From JBCCDY01 sp039030555 (GTDB taxonomy: Bacteria > Bacteroidota > Bacteroidia > Cytophagales > Cyclobacteriaceae): a stretch of 64,000 bases of DNA. The DNA lies in the NCBI GenBank assembly GCA_039030555.1, contig JBCCDY010000005.1, positions 258,632 to 322,631 of the forward strand, given 5' to 3'. The notes under the pieces are model-generated. The model saw nothing but the letters and a program-made list of their open reading frames with translations, did not search any database and had not been told where the DNA came from. Numbering within the stretch: position 1 is the stretch's first letter; each line of letters starts with the position of its first letter. A program made the translations under genes and the position numbers. This document shows positions 52,068 through 60,892 of the stretch, one piece after another.

Positions 52068-55000
52068 TTATCTACCGAAACGGTATCGTGCCCCTAATTG
52101 AAGTCTCCAAGGAGTTCCACCAACGACATTAGATTCGTGAAAAGAATCAGAATCGCGAACCTGATAAACAAAAGATTCACTTTCTGAATCGAAGTTCGTA
52201 ACGTTTTGAAGAGTTTGTCCTCTTCTGAAATTATTAGTATTTCCCCAATCCCTATTTAGCAGATTAGCAAAATTGAATACATCAGCTGTAAATTCTATGG
52301 AATGCTTTGAGTTTGGAATTCTTAAATTATAGATCAAACGAGCATCAACTGTAGCTGCAAATGGGTTTCTTCCACCTCCACGTTCAGCAAATCCTCCAAA
52401 ACTTTCCCTCAAATATTCTTTGAAGTGTGAAGGTACTTCAGGGTCATTCAAAATATCATTATAACCATCTATGATATTCTGCGGAGTATTCGAATCATTG
52501 GGGTCGAAAACAAAAGCTACGTCATTACCGGAGTTGAAGTCTCCATTTGTACTTCTTCTTCCAGTTCTAAAAGTATATCGACTTCCACCGTCACCTGTCA
52601 CGGTAACCCCTAAAGATAATCCTTTCCAACTCGGTGTTGCTCCGTTAACCACTAACTTAGTATTAAAATTATTATCTGAAAAACCATAATTCAATGCTCT
52701 TGGATCACCTTCAACAGGTAAAAATGTTGATGTGTTTGCTACACAGCAATTGTATGAACTATTGTCCCTAGCCTCATTATATGTGAAACTCGCATCAAGA
52801 TATCCATCTCTTCCTAACCTAGCCGAACCGCTAATGATCACAGCCCACTGATCTAATTTACCATCGTCTGTTAAAACTAATGCTCTTCCCACCTCATCAG
52901 AAATTCGACCGTCTAGAAATGTTGAAAAGCCATTTCCACCTATTTCATCCGCAGGAACAAACACTTCTCTACCTTCATTACCGGTAGTAAAGAATGGCTC
53001 TTCTACCAAATTGGATTCTTGATAGACGTAATTGTTTCTCGTAAATGACGCCAGGGCTTCAAAACTCAAGCTATATCTTTCGTTGATAAAGTGAGTATAA
53101 CCTAGATTCATCTTTTTAATAATAGGCACTTCAAAATCATCGCTTACTGCATTAATCGTTGAAAAAGGAGTTATTCCCAACTCCTCAAACAATTCAACAC
53201 CGGGAACAGTAGAAGGATCGTTCCTATAAGAAACGAAATCTGGAATGGGTACATCTTCATTTTGTAAGTCAATAGCTCCTAATAATTCTCCACTGTTTTG
53301 AATATTGTTAACCTGTGCATAGTAATGAGGTTGAGCTGTAAAAAAACCTCCACCCAGTTTTATAATATTCTTATTTCTTCCACCTAAATTATAAGTCAAT
53401 TGTAATCTAGGTTGAACATTATCCCAGTCCTGAGGCTTTCGATTAGTTCTTATACCTAGTTCGCTAAATACGGTAGGGTTAAATTGTGCATCATCCAGAA
53501 AAGCAGTTGCATCATACCTCAAACCAGCCATTACTTGAAGAAAAGGTAAGGCCTCAAATTCTACCTGACCAAATAAAGAGATATCTACTACTGTTTGCTC
53601 TACTAAAGGTAATCCCTGTAAAGGAACTTCTCTTCTATATTGCTCGGGATTTAAATTTCTGAAATCATCAAGAGAAGCGAAATCGAATCTTCCGTTTTGT
53701 TCATTAGAAAGAAGAGTCTCGAGCATAGTTATCATATTATCTGTACCAAACGTTACGTTAAACTTGCCAAGATTTAGATATGATGTATTCGTTAAATGTA
53801 TTTGACGTTCTACATTATCTTCCGGAGAAAACCTTTGACCTCCTATTTGAAAATTATCTCTTAAGCTTACAGTATCGGGTTCCAACTCTCCAGTTTCAGG
53901 GTTTTCTACTAAAATAATATCACCATTGTTATCGGTTCTTACGAATTGACTGCTTATATCCACAACAGCTCGTGGTATGTTTGAACCGGGTAGTTGGGAA
54001 TTGGGTTGAAAAGACCTTTCAGCATATTGATACTGAACTTTAAACTCATTTGTAAATTTATTGGAGAAGGCTGATCTTAAAGATATCAGTGTGCTATTTT
54101 CCATAGAATTAAAATCTCCACGGGTTTCTGCCAATGAAGGATTGTTATCCCCTACACTAAATGGATTTTCCCACTTATTCCAATTGTTTCTTACCGTTAA
54201 TCGGTGTTTATCATTTATTTGCCAGTCTAACCTTGCAAACCAAGTATTTGCCTCAGTTTCTCGAGTGAATTCACCAACTTGTTGTTGATCACTCACGCCA
54301 TATAGTTCTCTTGCTACTCGAATAAATTCAGCAAGCGTATCTGCAGTAATTTCTAAATCAACCTGATCATCTTGATCTGTTATGTTAAGTATCTCAATAG
54401 GTATCTCCTCTTCTTGCCTTTCATAAACAGTATAGAAATGTAGTTTATTTTTGATTATTGGTCCACCGAAGCTAAAACCATATTGAGAAGTAAAGAAATC
54501 TTCTTGACGTCGCTCACCTTCTATATTAAAATCGCTCTGTAATGCATCTGCTCGATGAAAGAAAAAGGCACTTCCCTCAAATTCATTAGTTCCCGACTTA
54601 GTTACCGCATTAATAGCTCCTCCCCCTTGGCGACCTTGTGTAACATCATAGTCGTTTGTCGATACCTCGAACTCTCTGATGGCTTCTTGTGAAATGGTAT
54701 AAGGCCCTCTACCGATCTCACCAGCTGTTAAAGTATTTCTAGCATTAGCGCCATCTATAGTAATATTTGTGGAAGTTCTTCTTTGGCCTCCTAAATTTAT
54801 GCTCCCTCCTCCTTGAAGAGGTGATAAGCTTACCAATCGGGTAAAGTTTCGGCCTTCTGTTGGCAGTTTCTTAATCTGTAACTCATTAATTGAAGTACCT
54901 TGACCTAATTCTTGTATCCTGGACTGGATGCCTTCACTGGTTATCACAACCTCATCCATTTCCATTGATTCTGAGCTCAAATTTGCATCAACTACTATTC

Positions 55001-55334
55001 TTTGGCTCTGGCTTATGTAGTAGCCCGATTTTTGTTGTGTTCCATATCCAACAAAAGACACTTGTACAGTGTAAGGTCCACCTAACGGTAATTGGTTGAA
55101 AAGGTATTTACCCTCGATATCTGATACTGTACCTGTTTCAAAACCAGTCGATTCGTTTTTTAGCATAATTGTAGCACCTGGCATGGATCCACCACTTTCG
55201 TCAGTAACCTTACCAGCAATTGACGCCTTTGTAGATTGCCCATCAGAATTATGTATTACACTAAATACAAAACATAGGAAAAATACAATTCTAACGATTC
55301 TACTGCTTCTTGTAAATCTTTTGGCATAAATCAT
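52068..55334 (-). CDS. Large TonB-dependent receptor (CarboxypepD_reg-like, Oar-like type)
   Basis: The protein has 1088 residues. It has a signal peptide (1-32), an N-terminal carboxypeptidase-regulatory-like domain (SIAGKVTDESGGSMPGATI at about 38-55) and a plug (about 140-250, with GGGSINLGGQRRTSTNITIDGANARN in pieces and GGAINAVTKSGTN). A long barrel ends in LQLGARYRFGR. The plug motif and length resemble Oar-type receptors implicated in protein or large-substrate transport more than siderophore receptors. No SusD-like or DUF4249 partner is adjacent, so it stands alone. It is terminated by the hairpin at 52014. Confidence 0.9.
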   Translation of the reverse strand: MIYAKRFTRSSRIVRIVFFLCFVFSVIHNSDGQSTKASIAGKVTDESGGSMPGATIMLKNESTGFETGTVSDIEGKYLFNQLPLGGPYTVQVSFVGYGTQQKSGYYISQSQRIVVDANLSSESMEMDEVVITSEGIQSRIQELGQGTSINELQIKKLPTEGRNFTRLVSLSPLQGGGSINLGGQRRTSTNITIDGANARNTLTAGEIGRGPYTISQEAIREFEVSTNDYDVTQGRQGGGAINAVTKSGTNEFEGSAFFFHRADALQSDFNIEGERRQEDFFTSQYGFSFGGPIIKNKLHFYTVYERQEEEIPIEILNITDQDDQVDLEITADTLAEFIRVARELYGVSDQQQVGEFTRETEANTWFARLDWQINDKHRLTVRNNWNKWENPFSVGDNNPSLAETRGDFNSMENSTLISLRSAFSNKFTNEFKVQYQYAERSFQPNSQLPGSNIPRAVVDISSQFVRTDNNGDIILVENPETGELEPDTVSLRDNFQIGGQRFSPEDNVERQIHLTNTSYLNLGKFNVTFGTDNMITMLETLLSNEQNGRFDFASLDDFRNLNPEQYRREVPLQGLPLVEQTVVDISLFGQVEFEALPFLQVMAGLRYDATAFLDDAQFNPTVFSELGIRTNRKPQDWDNVQPRLQLTYNLGGRNKNIIKLGGGFFTAQPHYYAQVNNIQNSGELLGAIDLQNEDVPIPDFVSYRNDPSTVPGVELFEELGITPFSTINAVSDDFEVPIIKKMNLGYTHFINERYSLSFEALASFTRNNYVYQESNLVEEPFFTTGNEGREVFVPADEIGGNGFSTFLDGRISDEVGRALVLTDDGKLDQWAVIISGSARLGRDGYLDASFTYNEARDNSSYNCCVANTSTFLPVEGDPRALNYGFSDNNFNTKLVVNGATPSWKGLSLGVTVTGDGGSRYTFRTGRRSTNGDFNSGNDVAFVFDPNDSNTPQNIIDGYNDILNDPEVPSHFKEYLRESFGGFAERGGGRNPFAATVDARLIYNLRIPNSKHSIEFTADVFNFANLLNRDWGNTNNFRRGQTLQNVTNFDSESESFVYQVRDSDSFHESNVVGGTPWRLQLGARYRFGR

Positions 55335-55609
55335 TTTTTAATGTGTTTAAGTTTATGCCGACGAAAGTAGAGCTGGTTAAAAAGACGTTTATGTTAAAAT
55401 TTAACGTTTTTAATTGGTTAACAAAAAGTTCATAAGGACTAAATCAATAGTAAAGCTATAGTTCGAAATAAGCTTGAAAAATCAAATTCAATCAATGTTA
55501 TAACTTTGAATATTAATATTTTCTTAATCTGCCTTTATTAAGTATTTCAGTTAAAAAATTTTGTATCTGAAGTCTTTAAAAATATCTTGGAGAAAGAAGA
55601 TATATATCT

Positions 55610-56221
55610 ATGAAAATAATCTGTATAGGAAGAAACTATGCCAAGCACATTGAGGAGCTTAAAAACGAAAAACCCGAAAATCCTGTCGTTTTTTTAAAGC
55701 CTGATACCGCCCTTCTAAAGAATAATGAACCCTTTTATCATCCCTCGTTCTCAAACGATGTTCACCATGAATTGGAGCTGACCGTAAAAATTGACAAACC
55801 AGGTAAGCATGTAGAAGAAAAGTTCGCCCATAAATATTACAGTCAAATAGGATTGGGTATTGATTTCACTGCACGAGATCTACAAAGTGAGTTCAAAGAG
55901 AAAAGACTTCCCTGGGATTTGGCAAAAGGCTTTAATGGAGCAGCACCTATTTCTGAGTTTCGTGAAATAAAAAAAGGTGAGGATCTGAAGAATCTAAATC
56001 TTGAGTTGAAAATAAATGGGGAACAAAGGCAAATCGGAAATACCTCAAATATGCTCTTCTCTATTGACCTCATCATATCTTATGTTTCAAAATTTATCCA
56101 GCTTAAGACAGGCGATATTATTTTTACTGGAACTCCAGAAGGCGTTGGCCCTGTTAAATCAGGAGACCGACTGGAAGGTTATTTGGAATCAGAAAAGCTT
56201 TTGGATTTTGAAGTTAAATAG
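55610..56221 (+). CDS. Fumarylacetoacetate hydrolase family protein
   Basis: The 203-residue protein covers only the FAH catalytic fold. It starts CIGRNYAKHIEELKN, then contains VVFLKPDTALL, the metal-binding ELELTVKI, and near the C-terminus GDIIFTGTPEGVGPV. The single-domain length matches the YcgM/FAHD1-like group (acylpyruvate hydrolase or oxaloacetate decarboxylase activity). A Shine-Dalgarno-like GGAGAAAG precedes the ATG. Its last 14 bases overlap the TTG start of the M23 gene. Confidence 0.92.
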   Translation: MKIICIGRNYAKHIEELKNEKPENPVVFLKPDTALLKNNEPFYHPSFSNDVHHELELTVKIDKPGKHVEEKFAHKYYSQIGLGIDFTARDLQSEFKEKRLPWDLAKGFNGAAPISEFREIKKGEDLKNLNLELKINGEQRQIGNTSNMLFSIDLIISYVSKFIQLKTGDIIFTGTPEGVGPVKSGDRLEGYLESEKLLDFEVK

Positions 56222-58130
56222 AGTTTTAATCCTGTTCTTTTTTTTTCAGGTTTCTAATGCTTCGGCAAATAAAAAGGCTTGCCCAACAGATTACGAAAGT
56301 TTGAGAGGATACTACATGTTCCCTATTAGGCCCGACCAAACAAATTTTTTGGCTGGAACTATGGGAGAACTAAGAGCAACTCATTTCCATGCAGGCATCG
56401 ATATTAAAACATCGGGAAGGGAAGGTTTAAATGTGTACGCTGCTGCGGATGGTTTTATAAGCCGAATAAAAGTTTCTACTGGGGGCTATGGCAGTGCACT
56501 TTACTTACAACACCCAAACGGAACATCCTCTGTTTATGCTCACTTAAAGGAGTTTTCTGAGGAAGTCGCAGCTTACGTTCTCGAAAATCAATACCAAAAG
56601 AAGACTTTCGAGATTGAGTTATTTCCACAGCCAAGTCAATTTAAATTTAAAAAAGGAGATGTGATTGCCCTTTCCGGTAATTCGGGATCCTCTTCCGGAC
56701 CACATTTACATTTTGAAATCCGAGACCAAAACCAAGCCGTTCTTAATCCTTTGAATTTCGGTTTTAAAGAAATTAGAGATAACATTCCACCTATTGCGAA
56801 ACAGGTTGCCCTCATCACAAAAACACCAGAAGCAAGAATTAATGGTAGGTCAGGGTGGTTTCCTTATGGGTTAAAGAGAAAAGGATATGATTTTTCAATT
56901 ACCGACACCATTAGGGCTAATGGACTCATCGGAGTTGAAACCTATGTTCATGATAAGCTCGATGGGGCAGCAAATAATAACGGGTTCCCGTGTATGGAGA
57001 TGCTGGTCAACAATGAACCTTACTTTTCCCAGAGCATTCAAAGGGTTGTGTTCTCGAAGCAAAGAAATATCCTGGTGCATTCTAATTATGAGAAAGGCAT
57101 AACGAAGAGAAGACGTTATAATAAACTTTATCTCGATGATGGGAACGCCCTAAATTTCTACAATTACAATAAAGAAAATGCAGGTTTAGTTCCCATAAAA
57201 CCAGACTCGGTCTACAACTTTAAAATTTGGATGACCGACACCTATGGAAACCAAAGCTCTATTAGCTTCATCGTTAAAGGAGAGGGAAAATCTTCAGAAA
57301 TAAACCGATACAACCAGAAGTCCATTACAAAAAAGATAAGTATTGATAAGAACCTATTACGTTTCATCGCTCCTATTAAAAAAGATCAAGTCCCATTATC
57401 AGAGTTGTATATAAGAGGTGAAGCTTTCGTATTACAACCAAGCTATATTGAAAAAAGCGATGCGGTTTATTTATGGAATCTCAAAAACGGAATTCCGGAT
57501 TCTATAGATAACTGCTCTGAAATATTGTTTCCAAAGCTCTTCACTTTTATTCCTTCTGAGGCTACTTACACCTATTACAACGAATTAATGAACATCCATT
57601 TTCCCAAGAAGTCATTATTCGATTCACTCTTTCTGAATATTAATTATGAATACGACAGTACCCGAAATCTGGAGTTATTTACTATTGGGAGCCGTCTAAA
57701 CCCTGTTAAAAACAGTTATAAGGTTACTTTCAAACCTAAAAAAATCTATGAAAACAGCGATGAATACCAATTGTACGAAGTTTTCGGTAGATCTTACGCC
57801 TACGAAGGAGGAAATTGGAAAGGAGTTGAATTTGAATCCAGGATCAGACGGTTTGGTACATTTACATTTTTAAGGGATTCATTGGCTCCTAGTATTAAAC
57901 CAATAACGCTTAATTCAGAAAGCCTACGCTTTATCATTAAGGATGAACTCTCCGGAATCAAATCATACAACGCTTATCTAAATGATGAATGGGTACTCTT
58001 GCATTACGATTACAAACGAAGGTTGCTTTGGTCTGAAAAGTTTGACAAAACAATTCCTTTTAATGGTGAGTTAATCGTAAAAATTGAAGATAGAGTAGGA
58101 AACATCAACACATATAAAACTAAAATCTAA
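56208..58130 (+). CDS. Secreted M23 family peptidase (LytM-like)
   Basis: This is 640 residues from a TTG start at 56208 inside the end of the FAH gene. The frame is open further upstream but there it lies out of frame over the FAH gene. Only the TTG gives a signal peptide (KLNRVLILFFFFQVSNASA), so it is chosen. Residues about 50-190 are the M23 domain with HFHAGIDI (His and Asp ligands) and GPHLHFEIRD, the zinc-binding HxH. The C-terminal 400 residues are beta-rich and of unknown function. It probably cuts peptidoglycan cross-bridges in the periplasm, though some members are inactive activators of amidases. Confidence 0.85.
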   Translation: MKLNRVLILFFFFQVSNASANKKACPTDYESLRGYYMFPIRPDQTNFLAGTMGELRATHFHAGIDIKTSGREGLNVYAAADGFISRIKVSTGGYGSALYLQHPNGTSSVYAHLKEFSEEVAAYVLENQYQKKTFEIELFPQPSQFKFKKGDVIALSGNSGSSSGPHLHFEIRDQNQAVLNPLNFGFKEIRDNIPPIAKQVALITKTPEARINGRSGWFPYGLKRKGYDFSITDTIRANGLIGVETYVHDKLDGAANNNGFPCMEMLVNNEPYFSQSIQRVVFSKQRNILVHSNYEKGITKRRRYNKLYLDDGNALNFYNYNKENAGLVPIKPDSVYNFKIWMTDTYGNQSSISFIVKGEGKSSEINRYNQKSITKKISIDKNLLRFIAPIKKDQVPLSELYIRGEAFVLQPSYIEKSDAVYLWNLKNGIPDSIDNCSEILFPKLFTFIPSEATYTYYNELMNIHFPKKSLFDSLFLNINYEYDSTRNLELFTIGSRLNPVKNSYKVTFKPKKIYENSDEYQLYEVFGRSYAYEGGNWKGVEFESRIRRFGTFTFLRDSLAPSIKPITLNSESLRFIIKDELSGIKSYNAYLNDEWVLLHYDYKRRLLWSEKFDKTIPFNGELIVKIEDRVGNINTYKTKI

Positions 58131-58134
58131 ATAA

Positions 58135-58584
58135 ATGAGTCTACAAGTAGGAGATGCAGCTCCGGATTTCGAAAGCAAAGATCAAAATGGTGAAACTGTA
58201 AAATTATCTGACTATTCAGGTAAAAAAGTGGTCTTATATTTTTACCCTAAAGACAATACGCCGGGTTGCACGGCCGAAGCATGCAACCTTCGTGATAATT
58301 ACAGTGAATTTCAGTCCAAAGGTTATGAAATTCTTGGTGTAAGTGGAGATAGCGAAAAGTCTCATCAAAAGTTCATTGAGAAGTATGAACTTCCCTTCAA
58401 ACTTCTAGCAGATATTGAAAAAGATATTCACCAGAAATACGATGCTTGGGGAGAAAAGAAAATGTATGGGAAAACATATATGGGAACCATTAGGAAAACA
58501 TTCGTTATTGACGAGGATGGGAAAATTGAGAACATCATAGAAAAAGTAAAAACTAAAGATCATACTGCCCAAATATTAGCATAA
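58135..58584 (+). CDS. bcp: Thioredoxin-dependent thiol peroxidase (Bcp/PrxQ)
   Basis: This 149-residue peroxiredoxin has the active site TPGCTAEACNLRD, with the peroxidatic Cys45 and resolving Cys50 five residues later, as in E. coli Bcp. It reduces hydrogen peroxide and organic hydroperoxides using thioredoxin. It starts 4 bp after the M23 stop, so FAH-M23-bcp form one operon ending at the hairpin at 58592. Confidence 0.95.
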   Translation: MSLQVGDAAPDFESKDQNGETVKLSDYSGKKVVLYFYPKDNTPGCTAEACNLRDNYSEFQSKGYEILGVSGDSEKSHQKFIEKYELPFKLLADIEKDIHQKYDAWGEKKMYGKTYMGTIRKTFVIDEDGKIENIIEKVKTKDHTAQILA

Positions 58585-58591
58585 TATAAAG

Positions 58592-58632
58592 TTCATCGGT
58601 TTCCTTAAGCAGTAGGAAACCGATGAATTAAA
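58592..58632 (+). terminator. Terminator of the FAH-M23-bcp operon
   Basis: A 13-bp perfect inverted repeat TTCATCGGTTTCC / GGAAACCGATGAA with a ten-base loop lies 8 bp after the bcp stop, with an AT-rich tail after it. Confidence 0.7.
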
Positions 58633-58667
58633 TTCTCCTATCTCCTTCTGCTCCTCATATTCTTTTC

Positions 58668-58675
58668 TATTTTTG
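58668..58675 (+). promoter_or_regulatory. Predicted -7 promoter element of the split transketolase operon
   Basis: TATTTTTG is a perfect TAnnTTTG match 19 bp before ATG 58694. It overlaps a TTG that would otherwise extend the gene, supporting the inner start. Confidence 0.4.
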
Positions 58676-58693
58676 CGCAAGCAAAACAAAGTG

Positions 58694-59551
58694 ATGAGCA
58701 GCGAACACTCCCAAAACATAGATAATCTTCACAAAACGTGCAGCCAGGTTAGAAGAGACATTTTAAGAATGGTACACGGAGCACAATCCGGACATCCAGG
58801 TGGTTCTCTCGGGTGTACAGAATTTTTTGTAAGCCTATACTTCCATATTCTCGATCACAATACCGATTTCAATATGGATGGCAATGGAGAAGATCTTCTA
58901 TTCCTTTCCAATGGACATATTTCCCCAGTCTGGTATTCGGTTTTAGCCCGTTCAGGTTATTTTGACATTTCTGAACTAAGATCTTTTAGAAAAATCGATT
59001 CGAGGTTACAGGGGCATCCTGCAACAGAAGAAAATTTACCGGGAATAAGGATAGCTTCAGGTTCCCTTGGACAAGGGTTATCCGTTGCTATAGGAACTGC
59101 ACTCGCCAAAAAATTGAATGGTGATAATCATTTGGTTTATGCTCTAATGGGGGATGGAGAGTTACAAGAAGGACAAATCTGGGAAGCAGCTATATATGCG
59201 GCAAGTAATAAAGTTGACAATTTGATAGCTTCTGTTGACTATAACGGGCAGCAAATAGACGGACCTGTAGATGAAGTCAACTCTTTAGGAGACCTTAAAG
59301 CAAAATGGGAATCATTTGGCTGGTCAGTACTTGAAAGTGATGGAAACGATTTAGAAAGTCTGATAAGCACCTTCTCTAAAGCCAAAGAGCTTACTGGTCA
59401 GGGTAAACCTATAGTTAATTTAATGAAAACATCCATGGGGAAAGGTGTTGATTTTATGGAAGGAACGCATAAGTGGCATGGAATAGCCCCCTCCGATGAA
59501 CAATTGGAAGAAGCACTTAATCAATTAGAAGAAACGCTGGGAGACTACTAA
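58694..59551 (+). CDS. Transketolase, N-terminal subunit
   Basis: This is 285 residues from ATG 58694; a TTG at 58673 lies on the promoter element and is rejected. It holds the ThDP pyrophosphate half of transketolase: GHPGGSLGCTEFF, HPATEENLPGI, GSLGQGLSVAIG and ALMGDGELQEGQIWEAA with the GDG Mg-ThDP motif. It stops 1 bp before the C-terminal half, and the two must assemble into one enzyme. This moves two- and three-carbon units in the pentose phosphate pathway. Split transketolases are common in Bacteroidota and archaea. Confidence 0.95.
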   Translation: MSSEHSQNIDNLHKTCSQVRRDILRMVHGAQSGHPGGSLGCTEFFVSLYFHILDHNTDFNMDGNGEDLLFLSNGHISPVWYSVLARSGYFDISELRSFRKIDSRLQGHPATEENLPGIRIASGSLGQGLSVAIGTALAKKLNGDNHLVYALMGDGELQEGQIWEAAIYAASNKVDNLIASVDYNGQQIDGPVDEVNSLGDLKAKWESFGWSVLESDGNDLESLISTFSKAKELTGQGKPIVNLMKTSMGKGVDFMEGTHKWHGIAPSDEQLEEALNQLEETLGDY

Positions 59552-59552
59552 A

Positions 59553-60506
59553 ATGGCTAAATTTACATATACAGATAAAAAAGATACTCGCTCAGGTTTT
59601 GGAGTAGGATTACTGGAGTTAGGAAGGAAAAACGATCAGGTTGTCGGACTTTGTGCCGATTTGACCGGCTCACTTAAAATGGGTGACTTTCAGAAAGAAT
59701 TCCCCAATCGCTTCTTCCAGGTAGGGATTGCAGAGGCGAATATGATGGGACTAGCCGCGGGACTGACAATCGGTGGAAAAATTCCATTTACAGGAACGTT
59801 TGCAAACTTTTCAACAGGAAGAGTATACGATCAGATCCGGCAATCTATAGCATATTCCGGAAAGAATGTTAAAATATGTGCTTCTCACGCAGGACTTACA
59901 CTAGGTGAAGACGGAGCAACTCATCAGATACTGGAAGATATTGGTATGATGAAAATGCTTCCTCATATGACGGTTATTAACCCTTGTGATTTTAACCAAA
60001 CTAAGGCAGCAACAATTGCCATAGCTGAGCACGAGGGGCCGGTTTATTTAAGATTTGGTAGACCCAAGGTTCCTGTTTTTATTCCTGAAAACCAGAAGTT
60101 TGAAATTGGAAAAGCCATTAAGCTGATTGAAGGAAGTGATGTCAGTATTTTTGCAACAGGACACCTCGTTTGGGAGGCTATCCTAGCTGAAGAAACCTTG
60201 GCTGGAAAAGGTATCAACGCTGAAATAATTAATATACACACGATCAAGCCACTTGATCGAGAGGCTATTCTGGAATCTGTTTCAAAAACTAAATGTGTGG
60301 TTTCAGCAGAAGAACATCAGATTAATGGAGGTCTTGGTGATAGTATTGCTCAGCTTCTTGCCGCAAACCGACCTGCACCAATGGAATTTGTAGGGGTAAA
60401 TGATCAATTTGGAGAAAGTGGAAAACCTGCTGAGCTTATGCTGAAGTACGGAATTAGTGCCGCTCGAATTGTAGAGGCTGCTGAGACAGTTTTGAGAAGA
60501 AAGTAA
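59553..60506 (+). CDS. Transketolase, C-terminal subunit
   Basis: The 317-residue protein has the pyrimidine-binding domain with LCADLTGSL and FFQVGIAEANMMGLAAGL, where the catalytic glutamate sits. The C-terminal transketolase domain has SVDISIFATGHLV-like sequence (here SDVSIFATGHLV) and AEEHQINGGLGDSIAQLL. The partner of the preceding gene, it is translated from the same message with no room for another ribosome site. Together the halves equal a full-length transketolase. Confidence 0.95.
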   Translation: MAKFTYTDKKDTRSGFGVGLLELGRKNDQVVGLCADLTGSLKMGDFQKEFPNRFFQVGIAEANMMGLAAGLTIGGKIPFTGTFANFSTGRVYDQIRQSIAYSGKNVKICASHAGLTLGEDGATHQILEDIGMMKMLPHMTVINPCDFNQTKAATIAIAEHEGPVYLRFGRPKVPVFIPENQKFEIGKAIKLIEGSDVSIFATGHLVWEAILAEETLAGKGINAEIINIHTIKPLDREAILESVSKTKCVVSAEEHQINGGLGDSIAQLLAANRPAPMEFVGVNDQFGESGKPAELMLKYGISAARIVEAAETVLRRK

Positions 60507-60526
60507 AGAATCTTTAGTTTGTCAGC

Positions 60527-60811
60527 TTATTTATATTCCGTAAGCTCTCTTTCACGCTCGACTTCTAATATCAGATTTCTAACCAGACGTTCAGATTCAG
60601 CTCGTTCGCCTTTACTCAATTCGTCTTTTTTAGTTTTTCTTTCATCGAGATGAATAGCCAATAAAAGGATTCCATAACTGATTACGGGCAGAAAGCAACC
60701 GATTGCAAACCAAAGCCAGAAACTCCTTCCATAACTGTGGGCAAAATACCCTGCCACCAGTGGGAAAGATAAATAAAAGGCCAGTCCTAATAGTAAAAAA
60801 TCGAAAATCAT
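60527..60811 (-). CDS. Small membrane protein, two predicted helices
   Basis: The 94-residue protein has hydrophobic segments at about 3-22 and 31-53 and a charged, helical C-terminal third (SKGERAESERLVRNLILEVE, in part). The first half recalls small phospholipid-associated or PLDc_N-like membrane anchors, but no catalytic motif is present and I do not assign a family. It lies 82 bp downstream of the CHAT gene on the same strand and could be expressed with it. Confidence 0.6.
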   Translation of the reverse strand: MIFDFLLLGLAFYLSFPLVAGYFAHSYGRSFWLWFAIGCFLPVISYGILLLAIHLDERKTKKDELSKGERAESERLVRNLILEVERERELTEYK

Positions 60812-60892
60812 CTGCTTATAAACTACCGTTCAAAATTAATACAAAATCGGCAGCTTTAGGTTTATAAAACGTAAAGAAATTTAAAGCATACT

